Source: JAXMBX01 sp046349635
GTDB lineage: Bacteria > Planctomycetota > Planctomycetia > Planctomycetales > Planctomycetaceae
DNA: 64,000 bases
Direction of reading: 5' to 3'
Assembly (NCBI GenBank): GCA_046349635.1
Contig: JAXMBX010000012.1
Coordinates: 1-64,000 of the forward strand
The position numbers and the translations under genes are program-made. Below are positions 26,166 to 35,784 of the stretch, piece after piece; within the stretch, counting starts at the first letter, position 1; each line of letters starts with the position of its first letter. The notes beneath the pieces are model-generated. The model was given only the letters and a program-made list of their open reading frames with translations. It had not been told where the DNA came from and made no database searches.

Positions 26166-26513
26166 GGTCGATTACCTTTCAACTAACGCAGTACAGTTCA
26201 GAACGATGAAGATTTCGTGTGTTTGATCCAGCCTGATCCGGAGGGGTTCAGGATTGTTTTCGGCCCGGAAACTTCCGTATGATAAACAAGTCTGCATCTG
26301 TGAGAGTGGGGCCAACGCCCGCAGGTTCAGGTTTGTTCGCACTCTTTCATGTGGATTCGATGAATGCGTCGCTATCTCCCCGCGCGATCCTCTCCCCACC
26401 CCCCGCCTCAGACTTTGGACAGCAGGTTTTTCACTCTTTTGAGTATCCCGTCAGCGTGGCTCTTTTAAATCCGCCACGGTTCGCCAGGGAAAACCGGTTC
26501 AACAAGGATCGTC
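26166..26513. other. 348-nt intergenic region
   Basis: Divergent region upstream of the FHA operon. Short ORFs here lack ribosome sites and credible composition. It should hold the operon promoter, but I see no clear -35/-10 pair. AAGGA precedes the FHA gene start. Confidence 0.45.
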
Positions 26514-29500
26514 ATGGCACTTTTGGAAATACGCAGTGGATCTGGAGAGCGGACTCTCCAGCAGTTGTCAGAAAAATTTCCGGTCACGGTCGGCCGTCAT
26601 CTTTCCAACGACATCGTCGTGGATGAGGATGGCGTTGCCACGATGCACTGCCGCATCTCGTGGGGAAAATCAAAATATCAGATCACGGCGGCGAATTCCG
26701 CCGGGGTTGTGGTCAATGGCGTGCTGACGGCGCAGGCGGACCTCAAGGAAGGGGACGTTGTCCGGGTCGGGAGCAGCCAGATTCGCTTCAGCGAGTCGAA
26801 TTCTCCCGAAGACCTGGAAGAGGACATTCCTCTCAAGGCGCACGACGAGAAGGAATCCCGCGTGCCGGCCTGGGAGACCCCCTCTCGAAAGCAGGCGGAT
26901 GAGCGGCCGGTCGGAACCAAAAGTCCGGTGGAGAATCGGACCGCGACCGAACGGCGTGGGAAAAAGGGGCACGAGGACGAGCCTCCTCCCCTGCAAGACT
27001 CGCTGGCGGAGCTCTTTTCAGATGCCTCGTCGGATGACGATGGAGGTTTTCTGCCGAGCGGTTCGAGTTACGCGGACGACGATGATGGCGCGGAGAGCCA
27101 TCAGGGGGGATCTGGCCGTGCGGGTACAGATTCATTGGCAGAGATCTTGGGAGACACCCCCTTCGAAGCCAGGGAGGAGGCGAAAACCAAGGGACCGCCG
27201 GTCATCAATACCCCGCGCGATTTGTTCACCCCTCGCAAGTTGCGCCCGCAAGATCGCGATGCCGCCCGTTCCCCCCTGGTCCTGTTTCTGGGAGGCGGCA
27301 CGCTCGTCCTGCTCCTGGCGGCGGGAACCCTGTGGTTTCTGATCAACCGTGAGGGAGCCGCGCAGATGTACGGCAAGGCCCTCGCGGAATACGATCAGAA
27401 GCGCTATACCTCCTCAATTGAACGCTTCGAAGAGTTTTTGAAGAGTTATCCGCGGCATGGCATGTCCAAGACAGCCCGGAGTTATATCGGTCTGGCACGG
27501 ATTGAGCAGACTCTGGTCGGGGCGGCTCCGGATTGGAAACGGGGATTGGAGCAACTCGATCAATACATCCGCGCGGAACGGCAGAAACCGAGTTTTCCCG
27601 ATTGGCAGACCCGGGTCCGCGAAATCGCGGAGCATATCGCGTTTGGAAGTCTTGAGACGGCAGTCGCGGCACACGACATCAGTCAACTGGACCTGTCCGG
27701 CTCGGCGGCAAAAGTCCTCGAATTAAACAGCCCCCTCGACACTCCTCCGACGGAGAAGTTGCGGAAGATTCACGACGCCACGCTCGCCGCGGAAGCGGAG
27801 ATTCGGAAGTATCAGGTCATTACCAAGGCGTATGCGGATATCGATGCCGCGGTGAAGGAGAGTCAAACCCAGCAGGGATTGCAACTTCATCGCAAGCTTC
27901 TGGATCAATATGCGGATGCGGAACAGCTCCCGGAGTTGAAAGACCGCTTGAAGCAGGTGCTGGCGGCGGAGCAAAAACTCATCGTGAGGTCGGAGCCCGG
28001 TCAGCCCGCCAAAACGGAAGAACGTCCCGGTCATCTGGCCAGTATCCGTGTGGCCCGGCAGACGCGTGCCCGGGCCGATTTGAAGGCCTCCGGGATCAAT
28101 GCGTTTGCGATGGCCGAGGGAACCTGTCTCGCTATCGATAGTGGAAGCGGAGCGATCCAGTGGGACCGTCAGTTGGGAATTCAAGTCCCCTTTGCGCCCG
28201 TTCCTGTCTCCATCGACGTCGCGGCACTGCTGGCATTCGACACGCGGCATCAGGATCTGCTCATGCTGCGGCAGAAGGATGGCAAGTTGCTCTGGCGCCA
28301 ACCCCTGGGCGAAGATATCCTGGGGCCGCCCCTCGTGCATGCCGGGAATGTATTCGTCGCGACGAATGCTGGGCATTTGCACCAGATGGACCTGGCCTCC
28401 GGAAAATTGCTGGCGACCCTTAAGTTTCCCCAGGCCATCATTGGCCCGCCGGTCTTGACGGCCCATGACGAACGCCTGGTCGTGGTCGGGCGCGAGCGGG
28501 TGATTTACGTGCTGAATTACCGCCCCCTGGAAGGTGTCGGAGTGATCTACACCCAACATCGCAGCGGTTCCATCCAGGCTCCTCCCACGAAGATGGGAAG
28601 CTATGTCCTGATCGCCGAAGTGGACCGCAAGGACAGTACGAAGTTGAGTGTCTGGGATTTCGGGCGGGATCTGCCTCAGGTGGCTGCTGCCGTGGATCGC
28701 GTCCCCGGGCTGGTCCGGGATACGCCGCTGCTCCGCGGAAAACTGTTGTGCGTCCCCTCCTCGGGGCAACAGGTGACCGTCTTTTCTGTTTCCGATGAGC
28801 CGGGTTCTCCTCCCCTCAAGCGGGTCGCAGGGTACCAGGTGCCGCGCGGAGGACAAGGTGCGATTTACCTGGCCGCGGGCCCCGAAGACGAATTGTGGAT
28901 GGCGGGCCAATCCGTGCGCCGACTGCGTCTGACGCGGGACAGTATCGTGCCGGATGAGCGGGCGGTCGCGTTGGGAATTGCCACGCAACCTTTGCGCGTC
29001 ATTGATCAGGATCTGATTGCCGTCGGATATGTGGGGAGCGACAGCCGTGCCACGGCTGTTATTGCGGCAGACCGGCGGCAGATGCTCGGGTTGTGGCAAA
29101 CCGTCTCGGCAATGGCCCCCCGCTGGGTTGCTCCCGACGCGAACAGCACTTCGAAGTTTCACCTGCTGACCGATACGGGAGACATGTTCGAGGTAGCGGC
29201 CCCCGAGAACTCAAAGGGAGGATTCGCCCCGGCGAGACTGTTGACATCCTTGCCCGGCGAAAGCGCGCGAACCGGCCTGAAGGTCTGCCCCGTCGGTACG
29301 AAAAGGATCTTTCTGGCGGGGGCTCGGCCTAAGCCTCACTGGTGGCTCGTGGATCAGGATGGAGTGCAGATTTCCGAAGGAGATCTGGCCGCTCCCCTGG
29401 AGGCGTCCCCCTGTGCCTTTGCAACAGGGGTACTGCTTCCCATGCCGGGACGTCTCGCGTTCCTGGATCTGCAGAATCCGGATCGCCATGTGGAGGAATT

Positions 29501-30125
29501 CCTGAGTCCCGTCGAGGAGCAGCAGAAACCCCCGGCATGGACCTCGATCGCTGCCATCAGTTCGACTGAGGCGCTTGCGATCACCAAAACGGGGCGATTG
29601 TCCCGCTTTCAACTGCGCAGTGATCCCCAGCCTCATTTGTTCGAGGTGACACATCTGGATTTGAAGTCCCCCGTCGAATTTCCCCCGTTGGTGTCGGAGC
29701 AGCGAGCTCTTGTTCCCACCGGCAAACAGTTGCAATGGAGGCAGGTGGAAACCTGGGAGGCGGAACAGACGGCCGAACTCTCCGGAGAAATCTCCGCGGC
29801 GCCGTGGAGTGTCGGCGGGCAAGTCTTCGTGGAACTGGAGGAACGCACGCTGTCGGTTTTGGACGGAACCACGTTGAAAGCCATCGCGGAACACAAGTTG
29901 GACAGCCCGGTCGCCGGAACTCCGGTGGCTTGGAACGGAGCGACGATTGTTCCCCTGCAATCGGGGCGCGTGTTGAAAATCTCCGCCGATGGGAAGGCCA
30001 CAGTCCACGAAGTTGACCGCAATCTGGCGGGAGATCCGCTGGTGCTCGGGAAAAGCCTGCTCTTGCCGGCCGTGGATGGCAGTTGGTTGAGCCTCGACGC
30101 CCTGCCGGAGGTGAAATCGCCATGA
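26514..30125 (+). CDS. FHA domain, single-pass membrane protein with TPR-like and PQQ/BamB-like beta-propeller regions
   Basis: 1203 aa. Residues ~1-95 form an FHA domain (FPVTVGRHLSNDIVVDEDG with phosphothreonine-binding Arg and Ser; ANSAGVVVNG), which reads Ser/Thr phosphorylation in the cytoplasm. An acidic, low-complexity linker follows to ~250, then one transmembrane helix (about 253-276). The rest is extracytoplasmic: TPR-like repeats (YDQKRYTSSIERFEEFLKSY) to ~480, then PQQ-like propeller repeats such as IDSGSGAIQWDRQLG, RQKDGKLLWRQPLG and DLASGKLLATLKF. Its stop overlaps the next start (ATGA). The layout couples phosphosignals inside to a propeller outside. I know of related planctomycete proteins but not of a function. 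Confidence 0.88.
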   Translation: MALLEIRSGSGERTLQQLSEKFPVTVGRHLSNDIVVDEDGVATMHCRISWGKSKYQITAANSAGVVVNGVLTAQADLKEGDVVRVGSSQIRFSESNSPEDLEEDIPLKAHDEKESRVPAWETPSRKQADERPVGTKSPVENRTATERRGKKGHEDEPPPLQDSLAELFSDASSDDDGGFLPSGSSYADDDDGAESHQGGSGRAGTDSLAEILGDTPFEAREEAKTKGPPVINTPRDLFTPRKLRPQDRDAARSPLVLFLGGGTLVLLLAAGTLWFLINREGAAQMYGKALAEYDQKRYTSSIERFEEFLKSYPRHGMSKTARSYIGLARIEQTLVGAAPDWKRGLEQLDQYIRAERQKPSFPDWQTRVREIAEHIAFGSLETAVAAHDISQLDLSGSAAKVLELNSPLDTPPTEKLRKIHDATLAAEAEIRKYQVITKAYADIDAAVKESQTQQGLQLHRKLLDQYADAEQLPELKDRLKQVLAAEQKLIVRSEPGQPAKTEERPGHLASIRVARQTRARADLKASGINAFAMAEGTCLAIDSGSGAIQWDRQLGIQVPFAPVPVSIDVAALLAFDTRHQDLLMLRQKDGKLLWRQPLGEDILGPPLVHAGNVFVATNAGHLHQMDLASGKLLATLKFPQAIIGPPVLTAHDERLVVVGRERVIYVLNYRPLEGVGVIYTQHRSGSIQAPPTKMGSYVLIAEVDRKDSTKLSVWDFGRDLPQVAAAVDRVPGLVRDTPLLRGKLLCVPSSGQQVTVFSVSDEPGSPPLKRVAGYQVPRGGQGAIYLAAGPEDELWMAGQSVRRLRLTRDSIVPDERAVALGIATQPLRVIDQDLIAVGYVGSDSRATAVIAADRRQMLGLWQTVSAMAPRWVAPDANSTSKFHLLTDTGDMFEVAAPENSKGGFAPARLLTSLPGESARTGLKVCPVGTKRIFLAGARPKPHWWLVDQDGVQISEGDLAAPLEASPCAFATGVLLPMPGRLAFLDLQNPDRHVEEFLSPVEEQQKPPAWTSIAAISSTEALAITKTGRLSRFQLRSDPQPHLFEVTHLDLKSPVEFPPLVSEQRALVPTGKQLQWRQVETWEAEQTAELSGEISAAPWSVGGQVFVELEERTLSVLDGTTLKAIAEHKLDSPVAGTPVAWNGATIVPLQSGRVLKISADGKATVHEVDRNLAGDPLVLGKSLLLPAVDGSWLSLDALPEVKSP

Positions 30126-32731
30126 AAATGACGTTGCAGCGGATGGGATGGCGGGCGCTCGCCTGTCTGGCATTGGTTGCGGTGGCGTCCTGGGGCGTTT
30201 CGCAAGAAGGGCCTCCGAAGAAATCAGCCCCTGCCAGGAAAGAACAAAAAACTCCCGCGAAATCGGAAGAAAAGAAATCAGAAGAGAAGTCGGAAGCCAC
30301 GGATGCGGCATCGGCTCCGGACAGTCCCGAAGGCAAATCGGAAGGGAAAAGTGAGGGAGCGACGAATCCCAACGCTCTGCTTGCGCAGCAGGCCCAGCTT
30401 CCCAAACTGGAAGAGATGAAACTTCCCTCGGCCGCGAACTTGTTGAAAGGGCCGGATGTTGATTGGGTCGTCCTGACGACGGACCGTGTGCTGGTGGTCG
30501 AACCGGTTCGTCCTCGACCTGGAACCTTGAAGTTTCTCGAGGAGGAGCACATTCGCCTGCACAAGCTTCCGCTTCCCAAGAAGACGGAAGATCCGCAAGG
30601 GTATGCCGATCTGTTCCGAAAGCGGGCAGAGGCCAGGCTGTTACCCGTTTCTTTGGTTGAGGGTGACGAACGGGACTTCTTCATCCACATGAAATTCATC
30701 AAGGAAATCGTCTACTGCGAAGACTTGATGCTCCGCAGGGCGGATCAACTCCTCGATGACCGCAAACCCGGAGAAGCCTACGAACTCCTCGAGGCGGTCA
30801 CAACCCGCAACAAGGATTGGCCGGGACTCGATGCTCGTCAGCAGCGGTTGCTCTTCGTCGAGGCAGAGTTGCGTCGGAAAGAGGGGCGGCTGGAAGACGC
30901 ATTGGCTTATCTGGAGCAATTACATAAGCGGGTGCCAAAGTTTATCGGGCTGGTGGATCTATTGTCGGAAGTCTGTGAATCCCTGATCAATGATGCGATC
31001 AAAGAACAGGATTTCCGCCGCGCGCGATTCTTTCTGGAGCGTTTCAGCAAGCTGGAACCCAGCCATCCGTTCGTAGTCGCCACTCAGAAGAGCTTCGCCC
31101 AGCAGGGGGCCAAGCTGCTGCAGCAGGCTTTAGAGGCAGACCAGCAGCAACGCTCCGGGGAAGCCATTCGATTTGCGGAACTGGCGAACCGCATCTGGCC
31201 CCAGACCCCGAATCTGGTGCACGAATCGACGCGGCTGCAACAGCAGCATCAGTTGATCCGGGTTGGGGTGCTGCAGTTTCCGGAATTTGACGATGCGGTC
31301 TACGTCGCCGATTCCCCCGGCGTGCAGCGCATTCGGCCTTTGATGCAGGTCCGCCTGTTCAGCGAAGAGGGGATCGACGGAGTGACGCTCCGTTATCGTT
31401 CCCGGATTTTCGAAGAGTGGGAGCCGACGGACCTGGGGCACTCGCTGACGTTTCGTGTGAAGTCGTATCGCAATTCCTGGGAGAGCCTCCCCAAGATCAA
31501 TGATCTGCCGATACTGGCGCAGTTGCGCGATCGCATTAATCCCGCGCATCCCACATACGATGAACGGTTGGCGAACGCCGTGAAGGCGCTCACCTTCCAG
31601 TCCCCCTGGGAATTCTCGCTGGATTTCCGCCAGGTTCCTCTCCGCCCGGAAGCGCTCCTGTCTTTCCCCCTGCAGTTGGATCCCAAGGGGCCGCCGGTGG
31701 ATCTCGTGTGCGGCAAGCAGGGATCGCGATTCACGATTGAAAAGCAGCTTGAGCGGGAGATTCGCTACGTGCGGTTCAAACCGGAACCGCAATCGGCCGA
31801 CAAGCACGTCGCCGAGATCGTCGAGATCCTGTACGACAGTCCTCAGAAAGCGGTGCAGGGATTACTGCGCGGTGAAATTCTGATGCTATTATCCGCTCAG
31901 CCGCGCGATCTGGCGTTGTTGGCGGAGCGGGCCGATGTCTTGCTGCGTCCCCTGAAACTGCCGGTGAGCCACGTGCTGCAGTTTCACCCCAGGTCGGTGA
32001 TTACTCCGAACCGGGCATTGCGGCGGGCGCTCGCGCTGTCGATTGACCGGCAAGCCATTCTGGACAAGTTCATTCTGGGAGAAGCCGGCGCCAAGTACGG
32101 ACGGACGACGACCGCCCCCTTTCCGAGCAGCCACCCGGGTTACAATTCCCAGTTAACGTCCCAGGAGCGGGATCTGCGTCTGGCATTGACGCTGGTTGTG
32201 GCCGCCAAGAAGGACGCGGGCGGAGAAATTCCGGAATTGAGACTGGCCTGTCCTCCCGATCCGAACATGCAGGCCGCCGTTCAGGAAATGCTGCGGCAAT
32301 GGAAAGAGACCGGGCTGAAAGTCACGCTCGTTCCCTGGCAGAAAACGACAGTCGCCTCGCTGACCGCCGAGAAACCGGAGTGGGATATCATGCTGCGGCA
32401 GGAGCGGATGTACGATCCACTCGTGCAACTCTGGCCGTACCTGATCCTCGATCGTCGGGCACGGATGGAACCGCTGGTCGCCGTTCCCAACTGGTTGCGT
32501 CAGAAAGTGCTGGAGATGGATCTTGCCGTGGACGATGAAACCGCATTGCAGAAGTTGCGCGACCTCCACGAACATCTCTGGGCCGAGACTTACCTGATTC
32601 CGCTGTGGGAACTGGAAGAGTTTATCGTGCATCGGAAAAACCTGCGCGAACTGCCGGAAGTTCCGATGGCGATCTATCAGAACGTTGAGCGTTGGCGTGC
32701 GATTTCCTCCTTTGCACAGGAGGGATTATGA
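30122..32731 (+). CDS. Exported TPR protein with solute-binding (SBP family 5)-like C-terminus
   Basis: 869 aa from the ATG at 30122, which overlaps the FHA gene stop. A signal peptide (ALACLALVAVASWGVSQ) is followed by a K/E/S-rich linker of ~70 residues (KSEEKKSEEK), which may be disordered. Residues ~190-370 look like TPRs (ADQLLDDRKPGEAYELLEAV; EDALAYLEQLHKRV). From ~500 the sequence resembles family 5 peptide-binding proteins: RALRRALALSIDRQAILDKF and WKETGLKVTLVPWQ, then DIMLRQERMYDP and WAETYLIPLWE. No ABC permease is adjacent, so the fold may have been recruited for another role in the envelope, together with its two operon partners. Confidence 0.82.
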   Translation: MKMTLQRMGWRALACLALVAVASWGVSQEGPPKKSAPARKEQKTPAKSEEKKSEEKSEATDAASAPDSPEGKSEGKSEGATNPNALLAQQAQLPKLEEMKLPSAANLLKGPDVDWVVLTTDRVLVVEPVRPRPGTLKFLEEEHIRLHKLPLPKKTEDPQGYADLFRKRAEARLLPVSLVEGDERDFFIHMKFIKEIVYCEDLMLRRADQLLDDRKPGEAYELLEAVTTRNKDWPGLDARQQRLLFVEAELRRKEGRLEDALAYLEQLHKRVPKFIGLVDLLSEVCESLINDAIKEQDFRRARFFLERFSKLEPSHPFVVATQKSFAQQGAKLLQQALEADQQQRSGEAIRFAELANRIWPQTPNLVHESTRLQQQHQLIRVGVLQFPEFDDAVYVADSPGVQRIRPLMQVRLFSEEGIDGVTLRYRSRIFEEWEPTDLGHSLTFRVKSYRNSWESLPKINDLPILAQLRDRINPAHPTYDERLANAVKALTFQSPWEFSLDFRQVPLRPEALLSFPLQLDPKGPPVDLVCGKQGSRFTIEKQLEREIRYVRFKPEPQSADKHVAEIVEILYDSPQKAVQGLLRGEILMLLSAQPRDLALLAERADVLLRPLKLPVSHVLQFHPRSVITPNRALRRALALSIDRQAILDKFILGEAGAKYGRTTTAPFPSSHPGYNSQLTSQERDLRLALTLVVAAKKDAGGEIPELRLACPPDPNMQAAVQEMLRQWKETGLKVTLVPWQKTTVASLTAEKPEWDIMLRQERMYDPLVQLWPYLILDRRARMEPLVAVPNWLRQKVLEMDLAVDDETALQKLRDLHEHLWAETYLIPLWELEEFIVHRKNLRELPEVPMAIYQNVERWRAISSFAQEGL

Positions 32732-34410
32732 TCCGTTTTTCAGCCGCATCTCTGGGCTGCCTGTTTCTGGGGTTGAGCCTGTGGGGGGCTGATCCGGTCG
32801 CTCCGGATGCTAAGACACAGCCTCAGGCCAAACCCGCTGAAAAGCCGGCCAATCGCCCCCCTGCTCCTTCGAGTGAAGTCACAAAGCCGAGTGAAGTCAC
32901 AAAGGATGCCCCAGCCGACAAACCGGCGTCGGAGAATGCCGAACCGGCAAAGACCCCGGACACGGCCGAGAAAAAAGATTCCCCCCCTCCCGAAAAACCG
33001 ATCCCACCGGAGCTCCGTCCCTATCGCGTCCTGGTGCGCCTGATGGTGAAAGGGGACTCGCGAATCAGCTCTGAGCGTTCCGTCAGGGAATTCGGAGACG
33101 AGATTCACGAGGCCCTGAAACGGTTGTGGGGGGAGTGCTGGCAAATCACTACGGTCCTGGAAACGAAAATTCAGCCGTTCGAACTGGATGCCCTGGAGTC
33201 GGTCTCTCCGGAATGGCTGCTGAAAAACTCTCCGCCCGAACCGTACGACAAGCAGTTCCTCGTGCTCATTGCGCCACAGGGGGGCTTGTGGCAGGTCGCC
33301 GCACGGGAATGGGATGTTGCCTCTCAGCGATTGACGCCGGTTACCGTCCGGGATTCTCTCGAACTCCGCGACCTGCAGGATGCTTCCGCCCGCCTGATGA
33401 GCGAGCTGTTCCACCCGCTGCTCGTGATCGAAGACGTCGATAAGACGACGATTTATATCCGTCCGCGCGGGGGAGTTTTTCCGCCCGCCGACCCGGACCT
33501 TAAACTCTTCGAGCCGAAATCTTACTGGTTGCCGTTCTATCACACGAAATTCACAACGGACGAAGGGACGACCAGGGAACAGGCGCAGATGATTCCCTGG
33601 ACCTACCTGCAACTGGAATCTTTCCCGAATCCGAAGCATAGGGAGGGAACCTGCAAATTGATCACGGGACTTCGGAATCCCGTCGCCCCCTCCCGCGGTC
33701 CTCTTTCGGAATCACTGGCGATTGCCGTCGATCCTCCCGGCACTTCCACCCGCGTGACCTTGTTGTCGCGGGATCAGTACAAGCGCCCCCTCGCGGGAAT
33801 GGAAGTGGACTTGTTGCCGGACGAGAAAACGGTCTCGCGCACATTCCTGACGGACCGGGCGGGATCGATCTCCCTGAAATTCGACCCCAAAAATCCCTTG
33901 ATCTGGTTCCGGGCCCGGAGCGGAACCCAGCGTCTGGCGCAACTCCCGCTCTTGCCGGGGGCCGTGGACCAGGTTTCGCTGGAACTCCCCCGCGATGACA
34001 TTCGGCTGGAGACCGAAGCGAAACTGGCATTGATCCAGGCGCAACTGATGGAGACCGTCGCCAAGCGATCCGTGCTGATGGCCCGCATCAAGCGGGTCTC
34101 CAACCAGTCGGATTGGAAAACCGTCGATCAAATGCTGAAGGAACTTCAGGCCCTCCCCAAGGCGGAGACCGTGATCCCTGAACTGGTGGCCATTCGGGCG
34201 ACCGCGATCACCACCGCGCAGAAGCAGAAGGACAAGATCGCCGCCAGGCGAATCGAAAAAATGTGCGACGAGACGCGGGAACTGGTGGATCATTACCTGC
34301 AGGATGATAAAGTGAAGCAAATGATCGAGGAACTCGACCAGCTTCGAAAAATCACCAAGCAGGAAGAGAAGCTGACCGATGAGATTCCCGGCGTGAAGAA
34401 AGCTCCCTGA
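32728..34410 (+). CDS. Exported protein of unknown function, third gene of the FHA operon
   Basis: 560 aa from the ATG at 32728, overlapping the previous stop (ATGA). A signal peptide (AASLGCLFLGLSLWG) precedes a P/K/A-rich linker with a short tandem repeat (SSEVTK-PSEVTK) up to ~105. The next ~200 residues are a globular alpha/beta region (PYRVLVRLMVKGDSRISSER, IAPQGGLWQVAAREWDV). Residues ~330-430 look beta-rich (LLSRDQYKRPLAGMEVDLLPDEK), possibly an Ig-like or carboxypeptidase-regulatory-like domain. The tail is coiled coil (about 435-555, with IEELDQLRKITKQEEKL). I recognise no family. Its coupling to the FHA and SBP-like genes points to one complex. Confidence 0.82.
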   Translation: MIRFSAASLGCLFLGLSLWGADPVAPDAKTQPQAKPAEKPANRPPAPSSEVTKPSEVTKDAPADKPASENAEPAKTPDTAEKKDSPPPEKPIPPELRPYRVLVRLMVKGDSRISSERSVREFGDEIHEALKRLWGECWQITTVLETKIQPFELDALESVSPEWLLKNSPPEPYDKQFLVLIAPQGGLWQVAAREWDVASQRLTPVTVRDSLELRDLQDASARLMSELFHPLLVIEDVDKTTIYIRPRGGVFPPADPDLKLFEPKSYWLPFYHTKFTTDEGTTREQAQMIPWTYLQLESFPNPKHREGTCKLITGLRNPVAPSRGPLSESLAIAVDPPGTSTRVTLLSRDQYKRPLAGMEVDLLPDEKTVSRTFLTDRAGSISLKFDPKNPLIWFRARSGTQRLAQLPLLPGAVDQVSLELPRDDIRLETEAKLALIQAQLMETVAKRSVLMARIKRVSNQSDWKTVDQMLKELQALPKAETVIPELVAIRATAITTAQKQKDKIAARRIEKMCDETRELVDHYLQDDKVKQMIEELDQLRKITKQEEKLTDEIPGVKKAP

Positions 34411-34550
34411 TTCCCCTCTCTCAGACAAAATGCTCTGGACGAAATGCGGTTGTCTGAAAACCGCGAATCGTACGTAACCGCCAACCGCATTTTGTGCGAT
34501 GTCTGAACTTCCCTTCTGTTTTAGATGACACCTTTCTGTTTCGGACGATC

Positions 34551-35775
34551 ATGGAACTCTCCCCTTCCCAGCAGCGCATGACGGTCCTGGCTGCGGTGGC
34601 TGCCTGGTTGGGAGCGGGAATCCAGATGGCGCTCGTTCCGATCACCGCGCAACCGGCCATGGTCTCTTTGCATGGGGCCGATGCGTTGTCAAAAACGGAT
34701 TTGGCCCAATGGTTCGCCTGGCAAACCGCGATATTCCTCTTCGGCGGGGCGTGCGGAGGGATTTTTTTCGGCTGGCTCGGTGACAAGATCGGGCGGACTC
34801 GAACTCTCGCGATGACGATTCTGGTTTATTCGGGGGCCTCGCTCCTGGCGGCAAAAATCGCCGACGACCGGCAGTTATTGGCGATCCGCTTTCTGATCGG
34901 CTTCGGGATGGGGAACCTGGCCGTGTGCGGTGGCACTCTTGTCCGAAGCCTGGCCGGAGTCTTCCCGCCCCATGCTGGCAGGGCGCCATGGGGACCGCGG
35001 CCAATGTCGGCATCTTCTTCGTCGGAATGCTCGGACGGGCTTACCCGATCACGGCTGCGAACTGGCGAAATGCCATGCTCGTGGGCGGCATTCCCGTGCT
35101 GCTCAGTTTTTCGTGGCGACCTTGATTCCGGAATCTCCCCGCTGGTTGGCGCGCACGAGAACCCAGCGGTCCCAGTTCTCCCTTCGCCGCACTCTTCGAC
35201 CTCCTCTTCTCAGTCGGACAATTCTCGGCATCCTCCTGGGAACCATTCCGTTGTTGGGAGCCTGGTCCGCGGGAAAGTGGCTGATCCCCTGGGCGGAGAG
35301 TGTCGATGTGACGGGTGGACTGAAGGGAGCGACCCAGGCGGTCTGGGCGTTCGGAGCCGTGTTGGGGAGCCGCACTGGGAGGCTGGTTGGCGAACCGCTG
35401 TGGCCGCAGGCTGACCTACTTTGTAATCAGTGCAGGATCGCTGGCGTTGAACTTCGGCCTGTTCTGGTTGTTGACCCCTCGCATCCCGCGTTTCTGCCGG
35501 TGGCGTTTCTGCTGGGGTTTGTCGCCACGATCTACTTCGGCTGGTTGCCGCTGTATCTCCCGGAACTCTTCCCGACCAAGGTCCGGGCGACTGGCTCGGG
35601 GATCAGCTACAACGTGGGACGCTTTGCTTCGGCGGCGGGAGTCTTCGCCGCCGGGGGTTTGATGGCCACGTTTCACGGTGACTATGCCCAGGTGGGAATG
35701 ATCACCTCGCTGATTTATGCGCTGGGGATGGTGGTGATCTGTTTTGCTCCGGATATTCGTGCCCTGCAGGATTGA
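34551..35775 (+). pseudogene. MFS transporter gene with five apparent frameshifts
   Basis: Pieces in all three frames add up to a ~405-residue major facilitator: MELSPSQQRMTVLAAVAAWLG start, IFFGWLGDKIGRTRTLAM (loop 2-3 motif), AMGTAANVGIFFVGMLG, FVATLIPESPRWL, GGWLANRCGRRLTYF (second-half loop motif), and YLPELFPTKVRATGSGISYN near the end. Frame changes fall near 34940, 34985, 35110, 35365 and 35490. At 35365 one extra C (GAGCCGCACTGG) explains the break. The ends PESPRWL and RATGSGISYN resemble sugar or aromatic-acid transporters. The neighbours are similarly damaged, so sequencing indels are more likely than decay, though true loss cannot be excluded. Confidence 0.75.
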
Positions 35776-35784
35776 GGTGTGTAC

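Noticed and set aside
27723..30702. Several 360-480 codon minus-strand ORFs opposite the FHA operon
   Set aside because: Composition is that of antisense frames; the plus strand has FHA and propeller repeats and coupled starts.
34420..34480. CAGACAA...TTGTCTG inverted repeat after the FHA operon as a terminator
   Set aside because: The stem is only 7 bp around a ~21-nt loop and has no T-run after it.
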